64,000 nt of DNA from CAVYXF01 sp963772335 (GTDB lineage: Bacteria; Pseudomonadota; Alphaproteobacteria; Rhizobiales; Rhodomicrobiaceae). A program made the translations under genes and the position numbers. The notes beneath the pieces are model-generated. The model saw nothing but the letters and a program-made list of their open reading frames with translations, was not told where the DNA came from and ran no database searches. The number at the start of each line of letters is the position of its first letter. Within the stretch, counting starts at the first letter, position 1. Below, piece after piece: positions 42,831-51,891 of this stretch. Location of the stretch: the NCBI GenBank assembly GCA_963772335.1, contig CAVYXF010000001.1, forward strand, positions 248,001 through 312,000, in the 5' to 3' direction.

Positions 42831-43855
42831 TCCGCTCGTGCCTGCTGATGCTTGCGACCGTCTTGGCAATCAGCTTGGCCGGGAATGCGTCTGCCCATGA
42901 GGTGCGCCCCGGCTACCTCGCATTAAGGCAAACGGACGCGGTGACCTACAGCGTCTTGTGGAAGGTGCCGGCGATCGGCGATCGACGTCTCTCGATTCAC
43001 CCCAAATTCCCGGAGAACTGCACGCCGATTGCAGAGCCCGTAAAGTTCGAAGCGGCCGGGTCCTACAATGAACGCGCCACGCTGAGTTGCAAGGGCGGCA
43101 TCGTCGGGGGCACGATTGCCATCGACGGCCTTGCGGCGACCGTGACAGACGTGATCGTGCGGCTCTCGCGGATGGACAACTCGGTGCAAACGGTGCGGCT
43201 GACGCCGTCCGCACCATCGTTCATCGTCGAAACGGTACCGGGCCAATGGGAGGTGGCGGCAACCTATTTGAAGCTTGGTGTCGAGCATATCCTGCTTGGC
43301 ATAGACCATCTGCTCTTCGTGCTGGCACTGCTCATTCTGGTGAAAGGCTGGCGGCGGCTCGTGGGCACCATTACCGCTTTCACCATCGCACACAGCATCA
43401 CGCTGGCAGCGGCCACCCTTGGCTTTGTGCAGGTGCCTCGCCCTCCGGTTGAGGCCGTGATCGCTCTCAGCATCGTGTTCGTCGCCGGTGAAATCATCCA
43501 TCGGCGACAGGGAAGGCCAGGTCTGACCGAGCGTTGGCCCTGGGTCGTGGCGTTCATTTTCGGATTGCTGCATGGCCTCGGGTTCGCCAGCGCGTTGAAT
43601 GAAGTGGGCTTGCCACAGCACGCGATTCCGGTCGCATTGCTGTTCTTCAATGTGGGAGTGGAGATTGGGCAGCTCTTCTTTATTGGATGCATCCTAACGA
43701 TGATCGCGTGTGCCGTTTTGATGGCAAAGAGCCAGAACCGGAACGGCGATATTGCGAAGCGTGCGTTCGCAGCGTCGGATGCCGTTGCGGCCTACATCAT
43801 CGGCACCGTTGCTGCCTTTTGGCTTGTCGAACGGACGCTCGGCTTTCTGGCATGA
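42827..43855 (+). CDS. HupE/UreJ-family membrane protein with periplasmic N-domain
   Basis: This 342-residue protein has a signal peptide (LATVLAISLAGNASA). An N-terminal domain of about 150 residues (HEVRPGYLALRQTD at its start) lies outside the membrane. The membrane part of about six spans carries the HupE/UreJ hallmark VEHILLGIDHLLFVLALLI, then ITAFTIAHSITLAAA and FGLLHGLGFASAL. HupE/UreJ proteins are nickel or cobalt permeases or relatives, and the conserved His residues fit metal binding. The GTG at 42827 overlaps the parvulin stop. With DUF3604 it suggests a metal-linked envelope module. Confidence 0.88.
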   Translation: MIRSCLLMLATVLAISLAGNASAHEVRPGYLALRQTDAVTYSVLWKVPAIGDRRLSIHPKFPENCTPIAEPVKFEAAGSYNERATLSCKGGIVGGTIAIDGLAATVTDVIVRLSRMDNSVQTVRLTPSAPSFIVETVPGQWEVAATYLKLGVEHILLGIDHLLFVLALLILVKGWRRLVGTITAFTIAHSITLAAATLGFVQVPRPPVEAVIALSIVFVAGEIIHRRQGRPGLTERWPWVVAFIFGLLHGLGFASALNEVGLPQHAIPVALLFFNVGVEIGQLFFIGCILTMIACAVLMAKSQNRNGDIAKRAFAASDAVAAYIIGTVAAFWLVERTLGFLA

Positions 43856-43911
43856 TAAGGCTTTCTTAGCGCGAGATGGTTGAATCGCCTCCTAATCCAG
43901 TCGGGTACGAG

Positions 43912-43998
43912 CAACCGGCTGAGGACATCGGCAAATGTGTCGAAGAGCTGCTTCCCTGGAACTGGCGAAACCCGACATCAACCGCAAAGGCCGCCTGA
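43912..43998 (+). pseudogene. possible IS66-type transposase C-terminal tail
   Basis: In frame, the sequence reads EDIGKCVEELLPWNWRNPTSTAKAA followed by a stop. The V-E-E-L-L-P-W-N-W piece recalls the C-terminal domain of IS66 transposases. Nothing upstream continues the similarity, so it would be a relic of about 25 codons. The match is short and tentative. Confidence 0.3.
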
Positions 43999-44526
43999 TC
44001 CGGAGCGTCTCCACCTCGGTGCTCGTCGGATGCTTACGATGCTTCTACTCGATCCAATCGACCCACAAGGATAGCCGTAAGCGCGGCTCTGCTCACACCT
44101 TGACGGCGTGGTCTGCGGTTTGTTGTAGCCGCACGATGATCGCGCACCCTCCGTCAGGCCGATTGCATGGGACGTGTTCTTCCCGAGGCCCTCTTCCGCG
44201 TGTCCGCTTTGGAGAAATCGCCTCTGTTCGGCCACGACCATTCAACTTTCTCTTTTGACCGATGGTCGTCGGCCACTGGCATTTCTGTGAGTCCGCTCAC
44301 ACCGCAGAGCGGCAGTGAACGGCCAGTCGGCATTCGTCCGAATCGGGTCGGGAGCGGTAGTCCGGCGATCTGCGTCTGGCAGCGTTCTCCGCGTTAACTC
44401 GCGCTTTACCACGTCCGCAGCTTTGCGCCCCAACTTTATTCCACCCCCTCCTCCCGCCCCTACACTCGGCTTGTTCCTTTCCGAGAGGGACGCGGGGCTC
44501 GAGACCGTCTCAACCACGCGGAAAGG
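43999..44526. other. gene-free interval
   Basis: No coding region, RNA or repeat could be supported here. Short frames on both strands lack recognisable protein character. Together with the flanking relic and the structured segments downstream, the gap between the HupE gene and hflX is 1.1 kb. Confidence 0.4.
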
Positions 44527-44550
44527 AAGCGGTGCCTGAGGAAATCCGCA

Positions 44551-44700
44551 AGGGATCTGGCTGGGTGGCGAACGCAGGCCGGCCTTGCGGTGGGTGTAAC
44601 GAACCTGACCTCAGGGGTCCAGGAGCTGACCCACCTGTTTGCTGTGATGCGCAGGTCAGAGGTTCGTCTGAGCTAGTCCGCCAGGCGAGCCACCTTCGGT
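44551..44700 (+). ncRNA. candidate structured RNA of unknown class
   Basis: A dense set of pairings is nested here. GGTGGC (44564-44569) pairs with GCCACC (44689-44694), and CGAACC/TGACCT (44600-44611) pairs with AGGTCA/GGTTCG (44653-44666). A competing inner pairing CTGAC...CACCTG (44626-44637) with CAGGTCAG (44652-44659) is possible, as is a CGCAGG/CCTTGCG hairpin at 44573-44589. No open frame is convincing. It does not contain the diagnostic cores of tmRNA, RNase P or SRP RNA that I can recall. Strand is not certain, since helices also form in the complement. Confidence 0.35.
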
Positions 44701-44732
44701 AAGAGAGCGGACGTGGGCCAAAATATCACCGC

Positions 44733-44795
44733 GCGCGGGCGGCCATCAAGGCCACCCAACATACAATAGCGAGAGGCCTTTATGGCCGCCCGCGC
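44733..44795. repeat. 21-bp-stem hairpin
   Basis: GCGCGGGCGGCCATCAAGGCC (44733-44753) and the reverse complement of 44775-44795 match at 20 of 21 positions, around a 21-nt AT-rich loop. No T-tract follows on either strand. It lies downstream of hflX (minus strand) and could stop transcription or protect the hflX transcript end. It could also be a remnant of an inverted-repeat element. Confidence 0.6.
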
Positions 44796-44963
44796 CGTCC
44801 CTCACCCTTGGGTGCGGGGCAAGACTGACGGAAAGCCTCGCGGGCCACGCCCGGCGAGGGGATTGGTATTTGCGCTGGAAAAGCGCCTTTGGAACAGGAG
44901 GCACAGGACGCGCACCAGCTTAAAACCACCTCGACTGGCAATGACAGCGCCACCTGGTTCGGG

Positions 44964-46367
44964 CTACTCCGCCCTGCCCGCTTCGGCGCGCAGATGTTCG
45001 AAGCGGCGTACCGCGCTTTCTGGGAGACGCACCTCCAGGCCGATGGTGCCGTCCTGATAATCATGGCGGTCGCGCACCTGGCCGTGCTCATAAAGCCAGT
45101 TGATCAGCGCGCCATCACTCGCATCGAGCCGATAGGCGCGCAGAACATGCCCGGCGCTGATGCTGTTCTCGACACGCGCCTTGAGCGCGTCAAGCCCCTC
45201 CCCGGTCGCGGCGGAGATCAGCACCGGCGGGTTCTCGCCGCGACCGGACGCCGCCTCGACAACCCTGCGGTGCTCCGCATCGACGAGGTCGATCTTGTTC
45301 CACACCTCGATGATACGGCTATCATTCTCCACGACCTCGACGCCCAACTCCTCCAGCACCGCCTCGACGTCGGCTTTCTGCTGCTCGGAATAGGGCGCGG
45401 CGATATCGCGGACATGGAGGATGAGATCGGCCTCGGAGACCTCCTCGAGCGTAGCGCGGAAGGCGGCAACCAGTGTAGTCGGCAGGTCGGAGATAAAGCC
45501 GACAGTGTCGGAAAGGATCGCCTTGCTGCCACCCGGCAGGTCGAGGCGGCGCATGGTGGGATCAAGGGTGGCGAACAGCGCATCCTCGGCAGTCACCTTG
45601 GCGCTCGTCAGCGCGTTAAACAGGGTCGATTTGCCGGCATTGGTATAGCCGGCGAGTGCGACCGTCGGGAACGGCACGCGGCGGCGGCTCTCGCGGTGCA
45701 GCTCGCGGGTGCGGCGGACGCCGCCAAGCTCGCGCTTGATGGCGTCGATCCGCTCGCCGATCATGCGCCGGTCGGCCTCGATCTGGGTCTCGCCGGGGCC
45801 GCCAAGAAAGCCGAAGCCGCCGCGCTGACGCTCCAAATGGGTCCATGAGCGCACAAGCCGGGAGCGCTGGTAAAGAAGATGCGCCAGCTCCACCTGCAGC
45901 CGGCCTTCCTTAGTGTGGGCGCGCTCGCCGAAGATTTCCAGGATCAGGCTGGTGCGGTCGAGCACTTTGGCCTGCCAGGCCCGCTCGAGATTGCGCTGCT
46001 GTATCGGGGTGAGGGCGGAATCGACAATCACCAGCCCCGCATCATGCGCCTGGATAGCGCCGCGCAGCTCTTCCACCTTGCCCGAGCCGAGCAGCGTTGC
46101 CGGGCGCGCCCGGCTGAGCGGCACAAGGCCCGTGTCGACCACGTCGAGGTGGATGGCGCGCGCAAGCCCGACAGCTTCCTTCAGTCTTGCCTCCGGCGGC
46201 ACGGCGGCGCTGCCTTTGCCCGGCCCCTCGGAGCGGTGTGCATGGTCGCGCAGGAAAGGATGAATGACGACAGCGCGCGCAATATCCCCTGCCCTAACCT
46301 CCCCTGCCCCATCGAAGGTCGGGCGCTCCCCCGCATCCTGTGGTTGACGGGATCGGCTATCGGTCAT
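44964..46367 (-). CDS. hflX: ribosome-splitting GTPase HflX
   Basis: This cytoplasmic GTPase of 467 residues binds the 50S subunit and splits stalled ribosomes under stress. The N-terminal HflX domain contains LVPLSRARPATLLGSGKVEEL and VVDSALTPIQQRNLERAWQ. The GTPase domain has G1 GYTNAGKST, G3 DTVGFISDLP and G4 NKIDLVD. The ATG at 46367 immediately follows the hfq stop, the conserved hfq-hflX arrangement. The open frame of 319 residues on the opposite strand is a shadow. Confidence 0.95.
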   Translation of the reverse strand: MTDSRSRQPQDAGERPTFDGAGEVRAGDIARAVVIHPFLRDHAHRSEGPGKGSAAVPPEARLKEAVGLARAIHLDVVDTGLVPLSRARPATLLGSGKVEELRGAIQAHDAGLVIVDSALTPIQQRNLERAWQAKVLDRTSLILEIFGERAHTKEGRLQVELAHLLYQRSRLVRSWTHLERQRGGFGFLGGPGETQIEADRRMIGERIDAIKRELGGVRRTRELHRESRRRVPFPTVALAGYTNAGKSTLFNALTSAKVTAEDALFATLDPTMRRLDLPGGSKAILSDTVGFISDLPTTLVAAFRATLEEVSEADLILHVRDIAAPYSEQQKADVEAVLEELGVEVVENDSRIIEVWNKIDLVDAEHRRVVEAASGRGENPPVLISAATGEGLDALKARVENSISAGHVLRAYRLDASDGALINWLYEHGQVRDRHDYQDGTIGLEVRLPESAVRRFEHLRAEAGRAE

Positions 46368-46622
46368 TTAGCTGGGCGATCCTCCATTTTGGTCTCCATC
46401 GAGCAGCTGGATCGGCCCGCCGGGCATGATGGTCGAAATCGCATGCTTATAGACCAGCTGCGAATGTCCATCGCGGCGAAGCAACACGCAGAAATTATCG
46501 AACCAGGTCACGATTCCCTGCAGTTTGACACCGTTTACGAGGAAGATGGTGAGTGGTGTCTTATGTTTGCGGACATGATTAAGGAATGTATCTTGGAGGC
46601 TTTGTGCTCTCTCGGCTGCCAT
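46368..46622 (-). CDS. hfq: RNA chaperone Hfq
   Basis: This hexameric Sm-like protein of 84 residues mediates small RNA-mRNA pairing. The Sm1 motif spans TIFLVNGVKLQGIVTWFDNFCVLL, and the Sm2 motif is YKHAISTI. The chosen ATG at 46622 gives the canonical MAAERAQSLQD start; a longer frame upstream is unlikely. It is directly followed by hflX. Confidence 0.97.
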   Translation of the reverse strand: MAAERAQSLQDTFLNHVRKHKTPLTIFLVNGVKLQGIVTWFDNFCVLLRRDGHSQLVYKHAISTIMPGGPIQLLDGDQNGGSPS

Positions 46623-46781
46623 GCTTTTTTCCGTTTTTGTTGAGGGCGGCGGTTTGCCCCGCACGCGCATTATAGAGGCGGAGGACGATGATATGTCGGG
46701 CAATTGTGGGCACCCCTTGGCATCATTCTAGCCCAACATCGTTACCTCTCGCGTGAGCTTCTTTCAAACGCAACCTTTTGT

Positions 46782-47660
46782 CTATCCTAACAGGGCTCGG
46801 GCGTTGGATCTCTTGGCGGTTGAGCGAAACAGCTGACGCAATTGTGAAGAGACCGGCCCGGGCTTACCGTCGCCGACCAGCGTGCCATCGATCGCGACCA
46901 CCGGGGTGATGGTCGATGTGGCGGAGGTGATGAAGGCCTCTTTCGCGGCCTTCGCCTCCGCGACGGTGAATGGCCGCTCGGCGACGGTGAAGCCCGCCTC
47001 GCTGAGGGCCTGCATCAACACCGTTCGCGTGATACCGCGCAGGATGCCCATCTCCGCAGGCCGCGTGACGAGCGTGTTGTCGGCGGTGATGATCCAGGCA
47101 TTGCAGGCGGCGCCTTCGGTGACCAAACCATCATCGTCCAGGAGCCAGGCTTCCTCGGCGCCCGCTTCGATCGCAGCCTGGCGCGCCAAAACGTTGGGCA
47201 GGAGCGATACGGATTTGATATCAGGACGTCGCCAGCGAATGTCGGGCATCGTGATCACGCGGATACCTTTGGCCGCACGGCGCTCCAGCGCTGCGGCCGA
47301 TTTGCTCTTGGCATAACAGACGATGCTCGGCTGCACGCCTGAGCCAGGAAATGCGAAATCCCTCACACCAACGCCCCGGCTCACCTGAAGGTAAACCGAG
47401 CCATCGCGGACCCGGTTCCGGCGCACCGTCTCGCGAAGAACGACCCCGAGAGCACGCATGCTCATGCCCAACGGGATACGCAACTCGCCAAGGGACCGGC
47501 GAAGCCTTTCCAGATGCAAACGCTCGTCGACCAGCTGGCCGCCACTTACCTCGCACACTTCATAGACGGAATCCGCGAACTGAAACCCTCTGTCCTCGAC
47601 ATGGACCGATGCGTGCTCATACGGAGCATAGCGTCCGTTGACATAGACAATCCGAACCAT
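46782..47660 (-). CDS. dat: D-amino-acid aminotransferase
   Basis: This fold-type IV PLP enzyme of 292 residues interconverts D-alanine and D-glutamate with 2-oxo acids, supplying peptidoglycan precursors. The N-terminus IVYVNGRYAPYEHASVHVEDRG is typical. The PLP lysine is K149 in PDIKSVSLLPN, and the phosphate-binding segments are TEGAACNAWI and ITSATSTITPVVAIDG. It lies between ntrX and hfq as in many Rhizobiales. The start ATG at 47660 matches family length. Confidence 0.92.
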   Translation of the reverse strand: MVRIVYVNGRYAPYEHASVHVEDRGFQFADSVYEVCEVSGGQLVDERLHLERLRRSLGELRIPLGMSMRALGVVLRETVRRNRVRDGSVYLQVSRGVGVRDFAFPGSGVQPSIVCYAKSKSAAALERRAAKGIRVITMPDIRWRRPDIKSVSLLPNVLARQAAIEAGAEEAWLLDDDGLVTEGAACNAWIITADNTLVTRPAEMGILRGITRTVLMQALSEAGFTVAERPFTVAEAKAAKEAFITSATSTITPVVAIDGTLVGDGKPGPVSSQLRQLFRSTAKRSNARALLG

Positions 47661-47794
47661 TCAGCGCGGCGCCCCCGAACCGTTTCCACGATCAATAGCG
47701 CCGCTGCGCAAATGATTTCAAGACCAACGATATGCAAAACCGGCGCCAAGCCGCACAGCCCGCGTCGCTGCTGCGGCCGCCGGAAATGCCAAAA

Positions 47795-49192
47795 TCAATG
47801 CCGGATATCCGGCGCCCGCTCGTTGGAGTTGACACCGAGTGCACGCAACTTGCGGTGCAGCGCCGAGCGCTCCATGCCGACGAACTCGGCGGTGCGCGAG
47901 ATGTTGCCGCCGAAGCGGTTGATTTGCGCCATAAGATACTCACGCTCGAAGATTTCGCGGGCATCGCGAAGCGGCAGCGACATCAGATGCTCACCGCCGG
48001 AACCGTTTGGCGATAAAGGGACGTTGGACGAGATGTCGTCTGGCAGCATGGCCGCGGTAATCACCATCTCCGGGTCGCCGCCGGTCATGATCATCAGCCG
48101 CTCGATGATATTGCGCAGCTGGCGCACATTGCCCGGCCATTCATAGGATTGCAGGACGGCCATGGCGTCGTCGCCGATGCGGCGCGGCGGCAGGCCGGTG
48201 GCCAGTGCAATCTGCTTCACGAAGCTCTCGACCAGCTCAGGGATATCCTCACGCCGCTCGGCAAGGCCGGGGACTTTCAGCGGCACGACGTTAAGGCGGT
48301 GGAACAGGTCCTGGCGGAAGCGGCCGGCCGTCATCTCGCGCTCGAGGTCGCGGCTGGTGGAAGACACCACCCGCACATCCACCTGCACTTTCGGGCCGCC
48401 GCCGACGCGCTGGAATTTCTGCTCGACCAGCACCCGGAGCAGCTTGCCCTGGGTTTCGAGCGGCATATCGGCGATTTCGTCGATATAGAGCGTGCCACCG
48501 TGGGCTTCCTCAAGCGCGCCGACTTTGCGGGACGCCGTCGCGGTTTCCTCGGTGCCGAAGAATTCCATCTCGACGCGGTCGGGAGCCATGGCGATCGCAT
48601 TCACGGCGACGAACGGGCCCGTCGCGCGGAGCGAATGATTATGCAGCACGCGCGCAGCCAGCTCCTTGCCGGCGCCGGAGGGGCCAGAAATCATCACCCG
48701 GCTGTTGGTGGGGGCGACCTTATCGATGCCCTGGCGCAGATGGTTCATCAGGCTTGACCGGCCGATCAGCTCGGTGCCGTAGGCGGATCGCTCCTTCAGC
48801 TCCTTGTTCTCGCGGCGAAGCTTGGAGGCCTCCAGCGCGCGGGCGGTGATCAGCACGAGGCGGTCGGCCTTGAACGGCTTCTCGATATAATCGTAGGCGC
48901 CGCGTTTGATCGCTGCGACCGCCGTCTCGATATTGCCGTGGCCCGAGATGATCACCACCGGCAGGTCGGGGTGATGCTTCTTGACCCGCGTGAGCACTTC
49001 AAGCCCGTCGAGCTTTGAGCCCTGGAGCCAGATGTCGAGGATGACCAGCGAGGGCCGGCGAAGTTCAATCGCCGAAAGGGCCTCGTCGGAATCTTTAGCC
49101 ATCCTGGTCTGGTAGCCTTCGTCCTCCAGGATGCCCGAGACCAGCTCGCGGATGTCAGCTTCATCGTCCACGATCAGGATGTCAGACGCCAT
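47795..49192 (-). CDS. ntrX: nitrogen/redox response regulator NtrX
   Basis: This response regulator of 465 residues has a receiver (DILIVDDEADIRELV), an AAA+ domain with Walker A GPSGAGKELAA and Walker B GGTLYIDEIAD, and a Fis-type helix-turn-helix (ISRTAEFVGMERSALHRKLRALG). The loop that normally reads GAFTGA is replaced by a sequence around FFGTEETATASRKVGALEEA, so direct sigma-54 activation is unlikely, as reported for several alphaproteobacterial NtrX proteins. The ATG at 49192 has a GAGGGG site and overlaps ntrY. It is phosphorylated by NtrY and linked to nitrogen, envelope and redox control. Confidence 0.94.
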   Translation of the reverse strand: MASDILIVDDEADIRELVSGILEDEGYQTRMAKDSDEALSAIELRRPSLVILDIWLQGSKLDGLEVLTRVKKHHPDLPVVIISGHGNIETAVAAIKRGAYDYIEKPFKADRLVLITARALEASKLRRENKELKERSAYGTELIGRSSLMNHLRQGIDKVAPTNSRVMISGPSGAGKELAARVLHNHSLRATGPFVAVNAIAMAPDRVEMEFFGTEETATASRKVGALEEAHGGTLYIDEIADMPLETQGKLLRVLVEQKFQRVGGGPKVQVDVRVVSSTSRDLEREMTAGRFRQDLFHRLNVVPLKVPGLAERREDIPELVESFVKQIALATGLPPRRIGDDAMAVLQSYEWPGNVRQLRNIIERLMIMTGGDPEMVITAAMLPDDISSNVPLSPNGSGGEHLMSLPLRDAREIFEREYLMAQINRFGGNISRTAEFVGMERSALHRKLRALGVNSNERAPDIRH

Positions 49193-51611
49193 AGGATACC
49201 CCCTCGTTTCCGCCATTGAGGCGGTGATTGGCTTCGCCGTCGACCGACGCACCCTGGCGCCGCTCTTCAACTTCGATTACTTCCGGTTCGTCTGCGGCAC
49301 GGTCTAGCGGCACCGTCAAACGAACCACTGCGCCGGAAATTTCGCCCTTGTCGTCCCGGGCGTCGTCCAGTTCGATCTTGCCGCCATGCTGCTCGGCGAT
49401 GCGCTGGACGATCGCCAGCCCGAGCCCGGTGCCCTTTGCCCTGGTCGTGACATAAGGTTCGGTCAGCCGGTGACGGTTCTCGATCGGCAGGCCACAGCCA
49501 TTGTCGATCACTTCGATGACACAGCGCGTGCCCTGCTGCTCCACGCGGGCGATGATCTGCCCGACATAGCCGTCGCCCTTCTTGTCCGAAAGGCGTGCCG
49601 CGGCAATTGCTTCCCCTGCATTCTTAACGAAATTCGTGATCGCTTGCGTGAGGAGACGGCGATCGCAATCCACAACCAACGGTTTATCGGGCACATCAAT
49701 GACATAGTCGATGTCGGAGGTGCCCATCTGCCAGAGAGTGACCGCCTGGCGGACGATGTCGCCAAGATCGTTGGGCTCGAACACAGCGCTCGGCATGCGC
49801 GCGAAAGAGGAAAATTCGTCGACCATCCGGCCGATATCGCCGACATGGCGGATGATGGTGTCGGTGCAGCGGTCGAAGACCTCACGGTCGGTTGTGATTG
49901 AGCCAGCATATTTGCGCCGGATGCGGTCGACCGAGAGCTGGATTGGCGTGAGCGGGTTCTTGATCTCATGGGCGATGCGCCGGGCAACGTCCGCCCAAGC
50001 TGAGGTGCGCTGCGCCGAGACCAGCTCGGTGATGTCGTCGAAGGTGACGACGAAGCCATCATTGCGCTTGCCGGCGCCTTCGCGGGTCACGCGGACGGAC
50101 AGCGTCAGCTCGTTGCCCGCGCGGCGGTAGGGAATTTGCGACTGCACCGGCTTGTGCGCCTGCCGGGGCGCCTTGGCGACAACGGCTGCGAATTGCGGCA
50201 GAGCCTCCGCGAGAGGCTTGCCGATCAGCTCTTCCTCGGTCCGGCCGAGAAGGCTGACGGCGGAGGAGTTGACGAGCGTGATGGTGCCCTTCCCATCCAC
50301 GCCGATGATACCTGCGGTGACGCCGGAGAGCACAGCCTCCATAAATCGGCGGCGCTCGTCCAGCTTCATATTGGCGCCGACCAGGGCATCGCGCTGATTG
50401 CGCAGCTCCGCAGTCATGCGGTTGAAAGTGGTTCCGAGCCGGCCCATGTCGCTGCGGGGCCGGTCCACCTCGACCACCGCCGCCAGATTGCCCTCAGAGA
50501 CATCCTGGGCAGCGCCGATCAGCCGCCTGATCGGCGAAACGAGGTCGTTGGCAAACCAAAAGCCAACCCAAATCGCCGAGACCAGAAGCGTCAGCGCTAT
50601 GACAACGAACATCATGGCGAATGCGATCTGCACGCCGGTGCGCCGCTCTTGCAGGGCGCTGTAGTCGGCGACATTGGCGGCCGTGCGGCGCAGATGCCCT
50701 ATCACGGTCTGATCGACCGGGCGCAGCACATAAAGATAGAGGTCGTCGAAATTGTTTAGCTTCTTGAGCGCACCAACGCCGCCGGGAGCATTCATGCCGA
50801 TATCGACGATCCGGCCCTCATTGGCGAGGGTAATGGCATCGGAGGGCGGCGGCACATAGCTGTAATTCTGTGCCCTCATGGCCTCCAGCACCGGCTTGCC
50901 GTCCTTGCCGACAAGGTAAGCAAAAGGGATGCGGCGCTCTACGGCCAGCGCTGCCGCATAGCGCTGGAATCCCTCGCGGTTCTCCTGCAGAAGCAAGGCA
51001 CCGGACTCCAACTCGCGTGCCATGCCGACAAGATCGGAGCGGATGATCTTGCCATGCTCATTGAGATAGGCGTTTGCGACGTCGACACTGTCCTTGATGA
51101 TGGCCTTGGTGCGGGCGGAAAACCACTGGTCAAGGCCGCGATCGAGCGAGACGCTGGCGAAGACCGCGAGCAGGATCGCCGGAAACAGCGCCACGATGGA
51201 AAACAAGCCGACAATGCGCACATGCAGGCCGGCACCGGCTACCTGACGCAGCCGCGCACGCCATAAGCCGACGATCTGCCACAGGACGATCGCGACCATC
51301 AAGGCGATCAGCACGCCGTTGATGCGCAGCATCATCACCACGACGTCGTGGGCAGGGCGAATCGGGGTCAGGCCGGTCAGCACGGCATAGGTGGTCAGGC
51401 CCGAGATGATCGAAATGATCACCAGAACCAGGCCGGCACGGAACAGCCAGGGATTGTTTTTCCGTGAGAACACGGGCTCGATCACCTGCGCCGGGGCCGC
51501 ATCGCCCGGCTGGCGCTCCCCGCCCCGGTCTTGGCCTAGCGCGTTCTGCGACGCCCTTTTACGCCGGAAGTGCAAGATGCGCTGGCTAAGCCTGCCTGCG
51601 ATGTCGCGCAC
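49182..51611 (-). CDS. ntrY: sensor histidine kinase NtrY
   Basis: This membrane sensor kinase of about 809 residues has N-terminal spans (LVLVIISIISGLTTYAVL and LIALMVAIVLWQIVGLW), a large periplasmic sensor domain, and another span (FAMMFVVIALTLLVSAIWVG). A HAMP linker (SPIRRLIGAAQDVSEGNL), PAS domain, HisKA (ARRIAHEIKNPLTPIQLSVDRI) and ATPase (GTGLGLAIVQRI) follow. The GTG at 51611, with GAGGGGG upstream, gives a normal N-terminus. Its stop overlaps ntrX by 11 bp. Partner of NtrX. Confidence 0.94.
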   Translation of the reverse strand: MRDIAGRLSQRILHFRRKRASQNALGQDRGGERQPGDAAPAQVIEPVFSRKNNPWLFRAGLVLVIISIISGLTTYAVLTGLTPIRPAHDVVVMMLRINGVLIALMVAIVLWQIVGLWRARLRQVAGAGLHVRIVGLFSIVALFPAILLAVFASVSLDRGLDQWFSARTKAIIKDSVDVANAYLNEHGKIIRSDLVGMARELESGALLLQENREGFQRYAAALAVERRIPFAYLVGKDGKPVLEAMRAQNYSYVPPPSDAITLANEGRIVDIGMNAPGGVGALKKLNNFDDLYLYVLRPVDQTVIGHLRRTAANVADYSALQERRTGVQIAFAMMFVVIALTLLVSAIWVGFWFANDLVSPIRRLIGAAQDVSEGNLAAVVEVDRPRSDMGRLGTTFNRMTAELRNQRDALVGANMKLDERRRFMEAVLSGVTAGIIGVDGKGTITLVNSSAVSLLGRTEEELIGKPLAEALPQFAAVVAKAPRQAHKPVQSQIPYRRAGNELTLSVRVTREGAGKRNDGFVVTFDDITELVSAQRTSAWADVARRIAHEIKNPLTPIQLSVDRIRRKYAGSITTDREVFDRCTDTIIRHVGDIGRMVDEFSSFARMPSAVFEPNDLGDIVRQAVTLWQMGTSDIDYVIDVPDKPLVVDCDRRLLTQAITNFVKNAGEAIAAARLSDKKGDGYVGQIIARVEQQGTRCVIEVIDNGCGLPIENRHRLTEPYVTTRAKGTGLGLAIVQRIAEQHGGKIELDDARDDKGEISGAVVRLTVPLDRAADEPEVIEVEERRQGASVDGEANHRLNGGNEGVSYGV

Positions 51612-51891
51612 GGTTTTTCCCCCTCGGTCCTGCTGGTCAGCCGGACCGCTCTGCAAAGCGATATGTGCCCATCGTGCGAAAGAGGCGCGCATAAGTTGAT
51701 AGACGCCTTCCCGCCAGCCTAACCTGTCACCTAGGTGGCTGGTGGGGTTTAGCGGATATGTTGCAATTGTGAAACAGATTCGGCGACGACTGCGGAAAAA
51801 TTGTGACGTAAATGCCGCTTAGTGACTACAGAACAGCATAAAATGTGACTTTTCACACACAAATGCCGGAATCGAAGGTGGAAATCCACTA

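Noticed and set aside
44527..44700. Assignment of the structured segment to tmRNA, RNase P RNA, SRP RNA or 6S RNA
   Set aside because: The diagnostic sequence cores of the first three are not present, and 6S could not be confirmed by eye, so the class was left open.
44889..45848. 319-codon open frame on the plus strand
   Set aside because: It is antisense to the C-terminal half of hflX.
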